DNA of 64,000 bases from Moniliella sp. 'wahieum' (taxonomy: Eukaryota > Basidiomycota > Moniliellomycetes > Moniliellales > Moniliellaceae): positions 124,001 through 188,000 of the forward strand of contig RSEE01000107.1 in the NCBI GenBank assembly GCA_003971905.1, read 5' to 3'. The translations under genes and the position numbers were made by a program. The notes under the pieces are model-generated. The model was given only the letters and a program-made list of their open reading frames with translations, was not told where the DNA came from and ran no database searches. This document shows, piece after piece, positions 12,389 through 23,683 of the stretch. How positions within the stretch are numbered: position 1 is the first letter of the stretch; each line of letters starts with the position of its first letter.

Positions 12389-12757
12389 GTCTTGTAATAC
12401 GGGCTGGTCCTGGGGCCTGGGGCTTGGGGCCTGGGCCTGATACCCCCCTCATTTCAGCCTCTTCCATCCCCCCATTCTCTCTCTGCCCCATTGTTAAGTC
12501 CCTTTTTGTGCTTCGTTCTGTGTAAGCAATCCTTCATGCGTACCTCTGTGTGGGCACGCCGGCTGTAGACCCGAGTCGAAATAGATCCTTTTAGAGCCAA
12601 TTCCACACAACACGATACAACACAGCACGACACAGCAACACAATACAACACAACACGATACAACACAACATTTCGATTCGAGATCCAGCATCAGCGCATG
12701 GAGCGCTGCAACATCCAGTAGAAGCGGCAGGGAGACGAGTGCGTCGGATAAGCTTAT
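12389..12757. other. convergent intergenic region
   Basis: Separates the 3' ends of the phosphatase (+) and the DUF7704-like gene (-). It contains GGGGCCTG-type purine repeats at 12408-12438 and a degenerate ACAACACGATAC repeat at 12604-12670. No gene seen. Confidence 0.5.
12604..12670. repeat. degenerate ACAACAC/GATAC repeat
   Basis: About 65 bases built from variants of ACAACACGATAC and ACACAGCA, clearly internally repetitive but without one fixed unit. Confidence 0.8.
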
Positions 12758-13649
12758 TTACTCGGTCTTGGGCGTCTTGGGTGTCTTGGGCGGGCGACCA
12801 CGACGTTTCTTGACGGGCGTGCTTGGGGAGGGTAGGGCCGTTGCCGGCACCCAAGAGCGGTGCGCGACCTACGCCGCCGAGCCAGGCCAGGCGGAACACA
12901 AACAGGAGGAAGGTGATGACCACATTACCAAACAAGAGAGCGTTCCAAGCGTCGAGCTGACCCAGGCGGTTAAGCGTCGCCCACAACCCCTGCCCAGCGG
13001 CGAAGGAAGCATGTACAACGTGACCCCAATGTGGACCAAGTCGGCAAAACCCAGCACCAAGAGCAGGGCCTGGACAAGCGTCTGCTGCACACGCGGGTCC
13101 TTAACGTGCGTGCGAACCACATGGAAAAAAAACGGCACCGTTGAGCGATAACAGCAGATAACAACTTCCCAGCTGGGCAATTGCCATGCCGGCCGCAGGC
13201 GGAGGCGAAGGAGAGGAAGCGCGCGCGAGAGTTGCTCCGAAGTAGAGAGAAAGGCAGCTGGCACTTGGTCCTGGTAGAACTGCCGCGGCTGGAACAAGGC
13301 TAACCCGGCGCCAGACAGCGTGCTGATCGGCTCCACCACGCCGAAAAAGAAGTACCTGAGGGGGGGGGGGGCGAGGGTTAGCTGATCTGCGTAGCCACGG
13401 CAAGCCCAGCAGCGCAAACGAGGAGGGTGCTGATGCGAAGGCAGGCACGTACCAGAAGCGCGGGAGGGGGGCGAGGAGGCGCGGAGGGCCGGGCTGGGGG
13501 GGGGGGGAGGAGCTGGTGCGGCGGGCGGGAGGCAGGGCGGGCGGGGACGGGGGCGGGGGCGAGAGCGAGGCAGCGGCGGGTTCGGGTTGGGGTTCGGGTT
13601 CGGCAGACTGCTCGGCGGCGCGCGCCATCCGGCGCGTCAAGGGCGGCAT
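12758..13649 (-). CDS. DUF7704-like multi-pass membrane protein with AT-hook-like tail
   Basis: A predicted four-helix membrane protein of unknown role. Exon 1 encodes a Pro/Ser/Glu-rich N-terminus ending LLAPLPRFW. A GTACGT...CTCAG intron, about 75 bases (near 13376-13451), leads to YFFFGVVEPISTLSGAGLAL, the characteristic first helix and loop of fungal DUF7704 proteins. Further segments are AIAQLGSCYLLLSLNGAVFF, VQALLLVLGFADLVHIGVTL and ALLFGNVVITFLLFVFRLAW. Frame shifts are needed near 13200, at a T8 run near 13130, near 12990 and near 12840. The frame reaching the TAA at 12758-12760 ends in KKRRGRPPKTPKTPKTE, an AT-hook-like basic tail. The start could also be the ATG at 13731. Function is not known for the family. 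Confidence 0.6.
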
Positions 13650-14403
13650 GGCGGGAGAAGCAGGGTGGTGGCGGGGGGTGGTCAGGGCGCCTCGACGCGT
13701 GGGGGTGGGCTGAGATGTTTGGGCGAGGCATGATGATCGATGAGCCTCACGCGTTCACGTGCTCACGTGACCCCACGCAAGCGGTACTGACCCACACCGC
13801 TGAGAGCACGTGACGACCACGCCAGGGCGGGTGCGTAGGCTGGGTGGGGCAGCAAGAGGTGCTGAAGCGCAGGCAGGCGGAGGGACGAAGGCACAACAGC
13901 GGGCTCAGAGCAGGCAGAGACATCCTCTCGCCGCTTCTTGCAGGACGAAGGATACAGAGGAGCATGGCTGGCCTGGCACGTGCCGACCTGAAGATGAGCT
14001 TGCGACACGTATATATCATTCAGGGGAGAGCATGCTACTAGCTTGCCTGGGAAAGAGCGCGGTGGCGTAAACGACCGTCAGGGGCCAGAAGTAAAGTCGT
14101 CGGTGCTCTCCTGGCGAGGATCTGGGACGGGGTCGGATTGCGACCGCAGGGCTGCGACCGATTGAGTGCCTGCTGCGGCGGCTGCTTTGGCGGGGGAAGG
14201 GGAAGCGGCGGTGTAAGCGAGGCGGCCAGTGACTAGTCACGTGCAGCATGCAGCATGCAAAGGCGGGCTGGGCGCTAGGGTTGCCTGGTGCGCCGCTGTT
14301 GGAGCTTAGAGTGTCTTTTGTGGCCGGCGAAGCAACGCAGCCCCGATCGACGACCGTCCTCCAGCCGCCGCCCGCGCCACCCCCACCCCCACCAGCCCAG
14401 CCG
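13650..14403. promoter_or_regulatory. divergent promoter between DUF7704-like gene and SKI2
   Basis: A 754-base divergent spacer with five perfect CACGTG palindromes at 13756, 13764, 13807, 13977 and 14238. Two of them are 8 bases apart. CACGTG is the binding site of Cbf1/USF-type bHLH proteins in fungi. A TATATA element lies near 14011-14016. Which of the two genes the boxes serve cannot be told from sequence. Confidence 0.5.
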
Positions 14404-17400
14404 ATGTTTGCGCCCGATGCGCTCTTCGACGCCTCCGACTGGGCCGCCGCCACTGCGCTCGCCGCCGGCTGGCCCAGCTCCGCACCCGCCCCGCGCGCCC
14501 CGCCGCCCGCCCCACCGACGCCCCGCTCGCCCCGACGCCCGCCGATGCTTCGCTCGCCGCTCTGACCGCCCCACTTCCTCACCCCTCCCTCCCTGCTCCC
14601 GGCGGCCGACCAGACGCAGGACCCCCTGCAGGCCCTCCCGCTCGCCTGGAACGAGTGGCCCACCTTCGATGCCCTCCAGGCCCACACTGTCCACCCGGCC
14701 ACCCAGACCACCCACCTCTCCTTTGTCCGTGCCGGCCTGGCGGGCGACGTGGTCGGCTGGCAAGAGGAGGTGGAGGAAACATCGTCCCTCAAACGCACCC
14801 ACCTCGGCGCAGGCAAGACCTCCTCCTCCCTCCAGCGCGCACAGGAAGTGTCGGCCGCCCACTTTGTCCAGGGCAAAGTGGGCAACTCCATGTTCACCCC
14901 TGGTGGGCTGGATGCCGTCGTCGTGGCCCCTGAAACGGCCCGTCGCACCACCGCCGACCCCTTTGCGCTCGGAGCAGAGCTCAAGACCACCCCGCCTGGA
15001 TTCGTTCGGGGCATGTACGAGGGTGCACCGTCGGAGGACCAAGGCGTGAAGCAGTTTGGTTCCTGGCTGCTGCCAGAACCAGTGTATGTACCACTTGCTG
15101 CTTCCGTATCTACCCACCCGCTCCACCCTTCCCGTCGGCCGCGCCTTTCCTGCCTGCCCGGCGCTTTCGGAAGAGAGAAGATGGCTCAGGACCGCTTGGG
15201 CGCCGAGCTGGATGACTTGCTCCCCACTGAGCCTATGCAGTCTTTGCGGCGACCTGCGAAAAAACGCAATCAGCGCGAGTGGGCGCACTGGTGGATGTGG
15301 CCACTGGCTTCCCCGATTTCGAGCAACTGGTGCCGGCGCCAGCGCATGAGTATCCCTTTGAGCTGGATGTTTCCAAAAGCAGGCAGTGTACCACATTGAG
15401 CAAGGCGATTCCGTCTTTGTGGCAGCCCACACGTCGGCGGGCAAGACGGTGGTGGCAGAGTATGCGATTGCGTTGGCCATGAAGCATATGACGCGATGCG
15501 TCTACACGTCGCCCATCAAGGCTTTGTCCAACCAAAAGTTCCGCGAGTTTAAGGAAACGTTTGGCGCGGACAATGTCGGTATCCTTACTGGCGATGTGCA
15601 GATCAACGAGACGGCACCTTGCTTGATCATGACGACTGAGATTTTACGCAGCATGCTCTACCGTGGCGCCGACCTGATCCGCGATGTAGAGTTTATCATT
15701 TTTGATGAGGTGCACTATGTCAACGACCAGGAACGTGGTGTGGTATGGGAAGAAGTCATCATCCTCGCCCCGCAACACATTAGCCTCATCCTCCTCTCCG
15801 CCACTGTGCCCAACACACGAGGTACGTCACCCTCTTCCCTCGCCGCTCTTGCCGCGTCGCATCATGCACATGACCCACAAGCCCCTTGCCAGGCTCGGCA
15901 GCTACTGACCCCCTTGCATCATCTTAGAATTCGCCGATTGGGTCGGCCGGACCAAAAAAAGAGATTTATGTGATTAGCACACTCAAACGACCTGTGCCGT
16001 TGGAACACTTCCTCTTCTCCGGATCGGATCTGTATAAGGTCGTCGACGCAACGGGCACACTCTTACCCCGCGGCTTCCGTGACGCGCGGGACGCAGCCAT
16101 GCGCAAGCAAGATCGCGAGCTGGAAGCTGCGGGATTGCTCCCCGCCCCCCCACCCAGCACACAAGCCCGCGCGCACGCGGTGGACGCGGAGGTAGAGGTG
16201 GCCCTCCCCTCCGCGGCGGCGGGACCGTGGTGGTCGCGGAGGTCGTGGTGGGGGATCGCGGTGGTCGTGGAGGTCGGGGAGGACGCGGGGGGCGGTAGCC
16301 GCACGAGGTGGGGTGGCTGCACGAGGGGCAATGGCCGGGCGAGAGGGAGGGGGCGGACGAGGAGGCATGACAGGCGGCGCGAGGGGTGGTAACGCCGGTC
16401 GTCCAGGACCCGATCCAGATTTGTGGGTGACGATGGTGGGTATGCTGCGAAAACGCAACTTGCTCCCCACGGTCGTATTTGTGTTTAGTAAGAAAAAGTG
16501 TGAGGAGTATGCGGCGGCATGCCCAACACTGATCTCAACACGGCCAAGGAGAAGAACGAGGTGCACCTGATGATGGAGAAGGCAGTGCAACGGTTGAAAG
16601 AGGTCGACCGTACTCTGCCCCAGATCACACGAATGCGCGAGCTGCTGGCTCGGGGAATTGGAGTGCATCACGGTGGCCTCTTGCCACTGGTAAAGGAGGT
16701 GGTGGAAATCTTGTTCCAGCGGGGCCTTGTCAAGGTTCTCTTTGCCACTGAGACGTTTGCTATGGGTCAACATGCCAGCCAAAGCGGTTGTCTTCTCCTC
16801 GACGCGCAAACATGACGGTACCACCTTCCGCAACCTTTCTCCCGGCGAGTACACCCAGATGGCCGGTCGCGCCGGGCGACGTGGTCTCGATGCCACGGGA
16901 ACAGTGATCATCAACGCTAGTGAGCGGGGATACCCGCAACCGATGGTCAAAGAGATGGTGCTCGGTACGCCCGACAAACTGATCAGCCAATTCCGCTTGA
17001 CGTACAACATGATCCTCAATCTGTTGCGGGTGGAGGCGCTCAAGTGGGAGGATGATCAAGCGCTCCTTTTCGGAAAATGCAGTACAAAATTACAGCCGGA
17101 GCATGAACGTCGACTGCGTGTACTGCAGCAACGGCTCGACGCTGTGCCATCCCTCAAGAGCGTTGAGCGAAACGATGCGTTTGGCCAGTACTACGACTTG
17201 GCACAGGGTGCCACGGCGGCCCAGAAGGCGGTGGTGGAGATGGCGGTGGAGCAGGCACGTGCGCGCGTCCTCCCTCCTGGCCGGATCGTGCTTCTACGCG
17301 ACGAGCACTTTGACTTTTCGCTTGCCGTGGTGGTCAAACTGCTTGCGCCAACGGCGCAGACAGGGGTGTTGGTTTTGGCTGCCGTGTCGCCGGAGCGCAA

Positions 17401-18467
17401 GGGCGGGCATTGGATCGCACGCACGCGCGACGGGGCACGAGCTCCCCTCTGGCCTCCGACACTGGACGTGCAACCGAGTGAGATTGCTGGATGGGTGTAC
17501 GATTTGCGGGAAGTGCGCTTGGATGCACTGGTCTGGCTCACGCCTTATAGCATCACTTTCCTCAGAGTCAAGTACTCTCGCATCGCAAGAGCGCCTCAAC
17601 AGTACCCTTGACCTTCTTCGGCCGATTGGACAGACGTTGGCCAAGCTCTCTGCGCGTCACAAGGGCAAGGCGTTCCCCGAAGTGTCGTACGCCAAGTTGG
17701 GCCGCCTTGATTTCCGCGAGCTTTGGCGCAGCGCGAAGAGTACACGTCCCGCCTCGCTGCGCTAGCAAGTGTACGAGCGGACAAACACTTTGAGGCGGAT
17801 TACCGTATTGTGCACCAACGTCGCACGCTCCAGGCCGAGGTGCGCGATCTGGAACTTCGGCTGAGCAACGAGAACTTGGAGTTGTTGCCAGACTATCACC
17901 AGCGGGTAGGTGTACTCAAGACATTGCGATTTGTAGATGGGGTGTCGGAGAGTGTGTTGCTCAAGGGCCGGGTGGCATGCGAGATCAATACAGCCGACAC
18001 GCTCGTCCTCACCGAACTTATCTTGGACAATGCCCTGGCACGCTTTCCCCCGAAGAAACGGTGGCGCTGTTGAGCATGTTTATCTACGATGCGCGCGACG
18101 AGACGGTGCCCCCGCTCTCGCCCGGTATGGAAAAGGGGTGGAGATGGTACGTGCAACAGCAGCAAAGTAGGTGCGGTCCAAACCCACACCAAATCGCAGC
18201 TGAAGACTTTGACTCCAAGTTCCGTCCGGGCTGGTGCATGTCGTCCTGGCCTGGGCTCAGGGCACGCCCTTCGAGGAAATCACAACCATGACCGACGTCG
18301 CAGAGGGCACCATCGTACGCACCATCACTCGCCTGGACGAAACATGTCGGGAAGTACGGGACGCCGCACGCGTCATCGGAGATGCCGACCTCTACCGCAA
18401 GATGGACACCGCTCAGACACTCATTCGCCGCGACATTGTGTTTGCCGCCGCCAGCCTGTACTTCTAG
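14404..18467 (+). CDS. SKI2: Ski2 superfamily-2 RNA helicase
   Basis: ATP-dependent 3'-5' RNA helicase of the cytoplasmic Ski complex, which feeds mRNA to the exosome. In order: a Pro-rich N-terminus, [10 protein letters not shown], the Q-region HEYPFELD, Walker A AHTSAGKT (15425), DEVH (15704-15715, the Ski2 rather than Mtr4 form) and LLSATVPN. Then come an Arg/Gly-rich insert (16160-16400), [33 protein letters not shown], motif [14 protein letters not shown] (about 16856), the arch region and the C-terminal DSH domain ending [13 protein letters not shown]. An intron lies at about 15824-15926 (GTACGT...CTTAG) and a likely one at 15081-15169. At least ten single-base frame shifts interrupt it, for example a missing T before [10 protein letters not shown] and an extra A in the A7 before EIYVIST. 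The family sequence continues across all of them. Confidence 0.92.
16160..16400 (+). other. RGG-box insert inside the Ski2 helicase core
   Basis: All three frames read as Gly/Arg-rich here (for example RGGRGGRGG and [11 protein letters not shown]). The stretch sits between RecA domain 1 and RecA domain 2, just before [17 protein letters not shown]. Yeast Ski2 has an RGG-rich loop at the same place, as far as I recall, so this is probably a conserved RNA-binding insert. Confidence 0.7.
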
Positions 18468-18506
18468 CGGCGCATGCGCTCGTTACTCAGCCTGAGGCTC
18501 CACAAC

Positions 18507-18526
18507 TCCAATTCCAATTCCAATTC
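18507..18526. repeat. hexamer tandem array, CCAATT x3
   Basis: Three copies of a 6-bp unit, one of the few non-coding arrays in the window whose unit is not 7 bp. Confidence 0.85.
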
Positions 18527-19468
18527 ACATGTGCACTGCTGTGCTAAAGCTACAACTAGGGGGGGGCAATTCAATCCGTCGATCATTCGAGGGTTTGGTG
18601 GTACCGGTTACCTTGGCCGCCGTGGAGAGCCACAATGATCTTCGAGCCCCACGAATGGAGCGGTCGGGGTGGCGTCTCGGAGGGACTCTCTTTCTGCGTA
18701 TAGTAGACGAGTCAAACCGAGGGACAAGTTAGGAAATCGCTGGTCAATTTGAGCGAAGGACAGATACTAGTCGTGGCTTGTGGTCGCGGGAGGCGGGTCC
18801 CCTCGGAGTCGAAGAGGCCATCATCCGGAACGGACTACTACACGGTCTATTTTACGTGCTGCATGGCATGAATGCGGGTTGATGCATGATGCAACGTTGA
18901 TGGATCAGTCATGTGGGCCTGCTTTCATTGAGGGAGTTGATCGCATTGCAGGCACAGGCTCAGAGGGGTCGCTGATTGAGGTGGTATTATCCTTTTGCGC
19001 GCGGGACTGGTCGGGATCAGATAGCCCCTGCTGCTGATGGAAAGGACTACTAGACTACTACTAGGGAACCAGTGATCACGAGCAGTGGGAGGGTGAACGC
19101 GGTGAACGAGAGGCGTCAACGAGTAGAAAAGCTCTGTGGCAGTGCAGTGGCCTAGTGTCACATGACAGTGTTGCAAAGGGTCAGTCTAACAGGGAGGAGT
19201 ATATCCATCATCTCCACGTCGCAACCAGTGACTGAATCAATCGCTAGTAGTAAAGAGCACTGCGTGCGAAAAGAGACGCTCGCAGAGAAAGCATAGGATG
19301 CGCGCTTGGCAATCCTCTCTCTTGCTTTTTGTGCAAGGGCAGCCTCCGCCCAGCCTGGGTGTCGCGATCCTGCTGGTGTCGAGGTCACGTCATCGAGGTC
19401 ATCAAGCAGAAACGGGGTATCCATCATTATGCGCATCATTGCCAAGCTCACCGCTCTGCTCGACGGTC

Positions 19469-19505
19469 CAACGTTCAACGTTCAACGGTCGTCAACGTTC
19501 AACGT
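19469..19505. repeat. heptamer tandem array, CAACGTT
   Basis: Two full CAACGTT units, a short GGTCGT interruption, then two more partial units. The unit contains the palindrome AACGTT. Confidence 0.85.
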
Positions 19506-20349
19506 GGCGCGCGTTGTGTCCGGCGCGCGTGTCTCCTTGACTACTTCAGTTGCGTTCCTCCGATACCGCCCCCCCAGAGCCCCACACTCTCATTGATCAT
19601 CGTGCGGCTCCTGCCGCCCCCTCCCCTGCACGAGTACTCCACATCAAAACACTGCGAACGCGCACAAGAGTGGGGGGAGAAACGGGTGTCCTATATATGG
19701 TTGCCGTGTTTGGGAGGGGGGGCGATGGAGACTATGGATTACTTTGAGAGATCACTGATGATGTGGTTTCGGGGGAGGACGAGGCGCGTCTCGGAGGGGC
19801 GCCGGTCTGATGGATCACCGAGATGATCGAATCATTGATCATCCCAAGTAGAGAAACAACGTCCAGGCTGGTATCATATACCCCCAACCCCCCCGGTGCT
19901 CCATAGTACCCGCCCCACATGCGCCGCATGTGCACTCAGACAGGACATGTGTTTGTGTTGCCTGCACTTTGCCTTGCCTTTGCCCCGCCAGCACGCGCCA
20001 CATCATGACGTCATCCTCATCTGCCTCCGACCAATCGATTCAATTCAAGCTACTCCAGCCGCGACTCTGCTACGGGCGGGGCGACTGCTCTGGTGCGTGG
20101 TCGGATTGTGAACCCTCGCCGGACAGATTAGTAGTAGCAACCCTTTGGCATACTCCAGGTTTCCAATGTACCCACCCCACCAGACGCCGTGGTACTATAA
20201 TAGCCCTCGTTCACCTCCTTGTTTCCCAAGCCTGTTTCTCCATCTCTCCATCCACACTCCCTTCCTCTTTTGCCACGCGCTTCAAGTAGCTCTGCACGTG
20301 CTGCGCCCTTCATACTCTACAAGCTTCACGATCCATTGACAACAAAGCC

Positions 20350-20661
20350 ATGTCGTACGTCTCCCCGGTCCACACCCACTCATCTCTCTCCGCCATGCAT
20401 GCGCGATGCTGACGCTACATCCATATTATGGGAAAATGTGACTCTCCCACCGACAGCCCTCCTCCAAATGTCAAGATCTGCCCCCACTGTCGCCTTCGCG
20501 TTTCGCCCCTCCGGTCTGAATGCAAGTTCTGTGGCCTCATCCTACCACATGCACCGCTCCAGCCGGCCGGCCCGGCTGCAGACGCACCCCTCAAGGATTG
20601 GAACCGGAACGACACTCACTTGGGAATCTCCTCCACTTCCCTCGGCGCAAAATACATGTGA
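20350..20661 (+). CDS. small zinc-ribbon protein
   Basis: Not a family I recognise. ATG 20350 followed by TC joins across a GTACGT...CGACAG intron (20355-20456) to a 67-codon frame. The predicted N-terminus is MSPPPNVKICPHCRLRVSPL, followed by RSECKFCGLILPHA. This makes a CX2CX10CX2C zinc ribbon at residues 10-27, then a Pro/Ala-rich linker and a polar C-terminus. Without splicing, a start at 20428 would also retain the ribbon. The frame stops at 20661, but a GTGAGC donor just before the stop and a pyrimidine-rich AG at 20837 could add about 23 residues ending at 20908. A TATA-like CTATAATAG lies at 20193-20201. A small nucleic-acid-binding or ribosome-associated role would suit such a ribbon; that is only a guess. 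Confidence 0.45.
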
Positions 20662-20908
20662 GCAGTCGTAATGCAGGATACTATACCAACGAGACCACAA
20701 ACGCTCTACGATGGAATCAAAACAAAACCAGGGATCGCTGCGTTGAATTCCTTTTTAACCTTGACCTCCTCTGTTCGTCTCTCCTAGACTGTTCTTCTGT
20801 TTCTACGATTTTAAACTCTCTCTCTTTCCATCAACAGGTGGGCGGAGCAATGCCACACGAAACTGTGTACCACGACACACCGTGTACGTGTTGTTGCGTG
20901 CTGAAAAA

Positions 20909-23683
20909 AGCCCACGTTCCCTCCCTTCTTCCAGACGTTGTACATATCTTCTCGCATATCACACCTCGGCATACCTACATTGAAAGGGGAGGTCATGACG
21001 CTTGCTCCCCTTCCTCTCTTCCTTGTTACGTTTCGCCTTAATGTCCCATCCATCACGGGGCCTCATGCCCTCATGGGGGCAATACGGGGTATATTGCTCC
21101 CGTTACACAAATGTATCTTTTTCTAACTCCCCATACCTAAGGCACATTACATATTGAGTGCTAGGCTCCTACTTGGGTGAGGAGTATCAGCTGACGTATA
21201 CTAGGAGAGATAATCAAATGTTTTACCGGCAAAAGAGGTCGATCGGAGCAAGAAGGTTACGCGAATAGCTGGCGGGTTAACATTCTCTGACAAGTTGTCT
21301 ACTGGCGCTGGGCTAGACACCATCTTCTCATCCATGATGCCAGGTTTTTTGAACGCGACGAGCTCGCGGCCAGGAGACGGATAGGGGTGCCAAAGATTTG
21401 TTCATGCGCAATAGTTAAGTGCGTACTTACTGTGGTTATCTTCACGATGGATGCAGCTGGGTTAGTATTATGCCAGATGGAGTTGCCACGGATGAGAAAG
21501 GAGCAGAGAAGTAGAAGGAACTTCGGTATAAAATCAACGAGCTAGTAAGGACACAGGCGAACAGCTGCGTATCATTAGTAGCGTTTTGGTTGAAGGAAGC
21601 CCTGCTGTTAGGTTGTGTTGTGGCGGCCGGGGACGCTAGTCACGTGACTGGCTTCCCACTTCCACCTTGGGCTCCCAGACTCCGAAGGCTGGTGGCGCGC
21701 GCGTAGCCACATATAAGCCATCGAATAATGTGGCCTTCTCCAGTAGTCCTCATGTCCTGCTTCCTATCACCAACGGCTGCCTTCTCCCGCCCGCAATCGA
21801 TCGTCTACGCTACTGTCCTATACGCTTCAGTATTCATTGCACTGGTCTCAGCCGGGTGCGTCCAGACGTCCTCAGTATTCAATTGCGATTATTCACAGCC
21901 GCTAAATGTGATTACGCATTTGATTATGCGCACGCAAGCTCCGCGTGTTTTTCCTCACCAATACATGGCTCAAGACGCCACTGTTTCTGCCTACGCATTA
22001 TGCATGTTCGGTAATGCATGAGAAGAGGAGATACCCTAGGGCTCCGTCCTAATTGCCTTGTCAGTGTTGGAGAGAACACTACTATTCTGCCGTTACGAAG
22101 CGCAGTGGGCAGAACGTTCAACACAAACTCCCAGTTGCCCTTTTGTGCTGCATATCCTAATAGGGCCACATTTGCCAGCTCTACGGTACACCAGAGACCT
22201 ACCTTCTCTTCGACCTCCCTATAGGAGCTACCGGGGTACATCGGAGCACTTTGTGCACACAAAGACACTCACTTAGAGCATTGTGAAAGATGGTGATTAG
22301 CCCCTCGTTTTACTGGCACCTGTAGCCATTAAATACTCCTGTCAGTGTACCTCTCATCTTCAATGTACCATTGACCCACTCCCACACCATTTCTAGCAGC
22401 ACCATGACTACTCCTCGCTCACTGTGGATCGCAAGACGTGCCGAGAGAAGAACGAGTGCCCGGTTCCAGCTCCGATCCGGACGATATACGGTGGCAACAT
22501 CAAGTCATATCCGATGCGAACTGCACCCACGCACCAGGATCTCCAGAGTGCCATGAGCAATCCAACCACTCCATTGGAAGGACTCAGGACAGGAAGCAAC
22601 CTTCTCTCCCCTTGTCTGCATACCAGCCCATCGTTAGCAAGAAGTCCCTGGTCCCTCCCCAGCCCCCGGCCTTCATCTTCGCACCCCCCTTCGCTCTTTG
22701 GCCTGTGCATGCCAGACAAGAGGCGATTGACCAAGCAAAAGAGTGGCGGTACGGGTTGCTCTGAACGTGCTCACTATGGATGAACAATGGCAATACGGAG
22801 AGGCAAGTGCCATGCGAGAAGTGGGGTTGTTGGTTCAGTCGGCGTCAGCGCGGAATCAGCAAGGAAGGAAGATGACCCAAGGGTGGTGCGCGCCACCAAC
22901 CCGTGGACATGACAAGACAGAAGATGATTCCGAGTGTGAGTCGTCCTTCTCTCCTTGTCGGTCGGCGCCGCCGGCACCAGTAGGTTGTTGGTGGCGCGAG
23001 CCTCGTCAAGGACGCGGTCGGGGGCGGATGAGCCAGGAGAAGCGGCGGCGGCTGGCTCGGCGGAGAGCGGATGTGCTGGCCCGGATGTCGGCGCAGGCGG
23101 CACGGGAGGGACGGTGAGGCGGGAACAGGAGACCAGCATCCTGGTGTGCTGGATGACCAACGAGGGAGCCAGGGTAATGATCACGCGGATCACGGCGCTG
23201 GGCCTTAAGCCCACCGAATACACAGGTCTAGCTAGTGGTGATGGACACAGTCGAGACGAAGGCGTGGCGCGGCGGATCGACAGTGGCGTGCTGGCGGCGA
23301 GGACGCGGAGAGACCGCCGGCACGGGGGCCGTCTGTGGCACCAGGTAGTAGGGTTGCTCGCGGGGGGCGCGGCGCCACAGACGGGGCGCTTGGGGGGGGA
23401 GTGGCACGGAGGCAGTTGCCACGCGAGGACGGGCACAGGGCCAGTGTTCCGCAGCGATCGGCGGCAGGGGCGGGTGGAGGTGGGGCATGCTCGGCAAGCT
23501 CTGTGCGCCGCCCGCCGTCTCCACCTCACCTCCGCTCGTCTCCCTCTCGACTCCCTTCATCTCCATCTCCATCTCCACCTCCATCTCCATCTCCATTGCC
23601 GCCCCCATCTCCTCCTCCTCCTCCCCTCCCTCCTCCTCCATCGCCTCCGGCCCCGCCCACTTCCCCCCCCCCCCCCCCCCCCA
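20909..23683. other. intergenic, 2.8 kb
   Basis: No gene that I can support. A short frame at 21728-22021 starts with a hydrophobic stretch 35 bases after TATATAAG and a CACGTG box (21641), so a small secreted product is conceivable but unsupported. Three overlapping frames at 22371-22780 are equally doubtful. From 23560 the strand is almost pure pyrimidine (ATCTCC repeats) and ends in a run of 20 C at 23663-23682. Confidence 0.35.
23663..23682. repeat. C20 homopolymer immediately before a start codon
   Basis: Twenty consecutive C residues end one base before ATG 23684. Its length in the assembly is unlikely to be exact. Confidence 0.9.

Larger units (their letters stand above)
18468..20349. 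other. intergenic, 1.9 kb
   Basis: No supported gene. It contains a CAATTC hexamer triplet (18507-18526) directly after SKI2 and a CAACGTT array (19469-19505). A minus-strand frame at 19158-19478 looks weakly protein-like (DTPFLLDDLDDVTSTPAG) but matches nothing I know. The last 250 bases are pyrimidine-rich and precede the zinc-ribbon gene. Confidence 0.4.

Noticed and set aside
14404-18467. SKI2 as a pseudogene or a programmed-frameshift gene
   Set aside because: Breaks are numerous, mostly in homopolymers, and similar breaks hit unrelated essential genes; motif residues are all intact.
14404-18467. Mtr4 rather than Ski2
   Set aside because: The box is DEVH, not DEIH; the RGG insert and the C-terminal sequence follow Ski2.
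22774-23529. Long minus-strand open frame of 251 codons upstream of the C2H2 regulator
   Set aside because: Arg/Pro/Ser low complexity, mirrored by an equally long plus-strand frame, no domain and no splice signals; high GC alone can keep such frames open.
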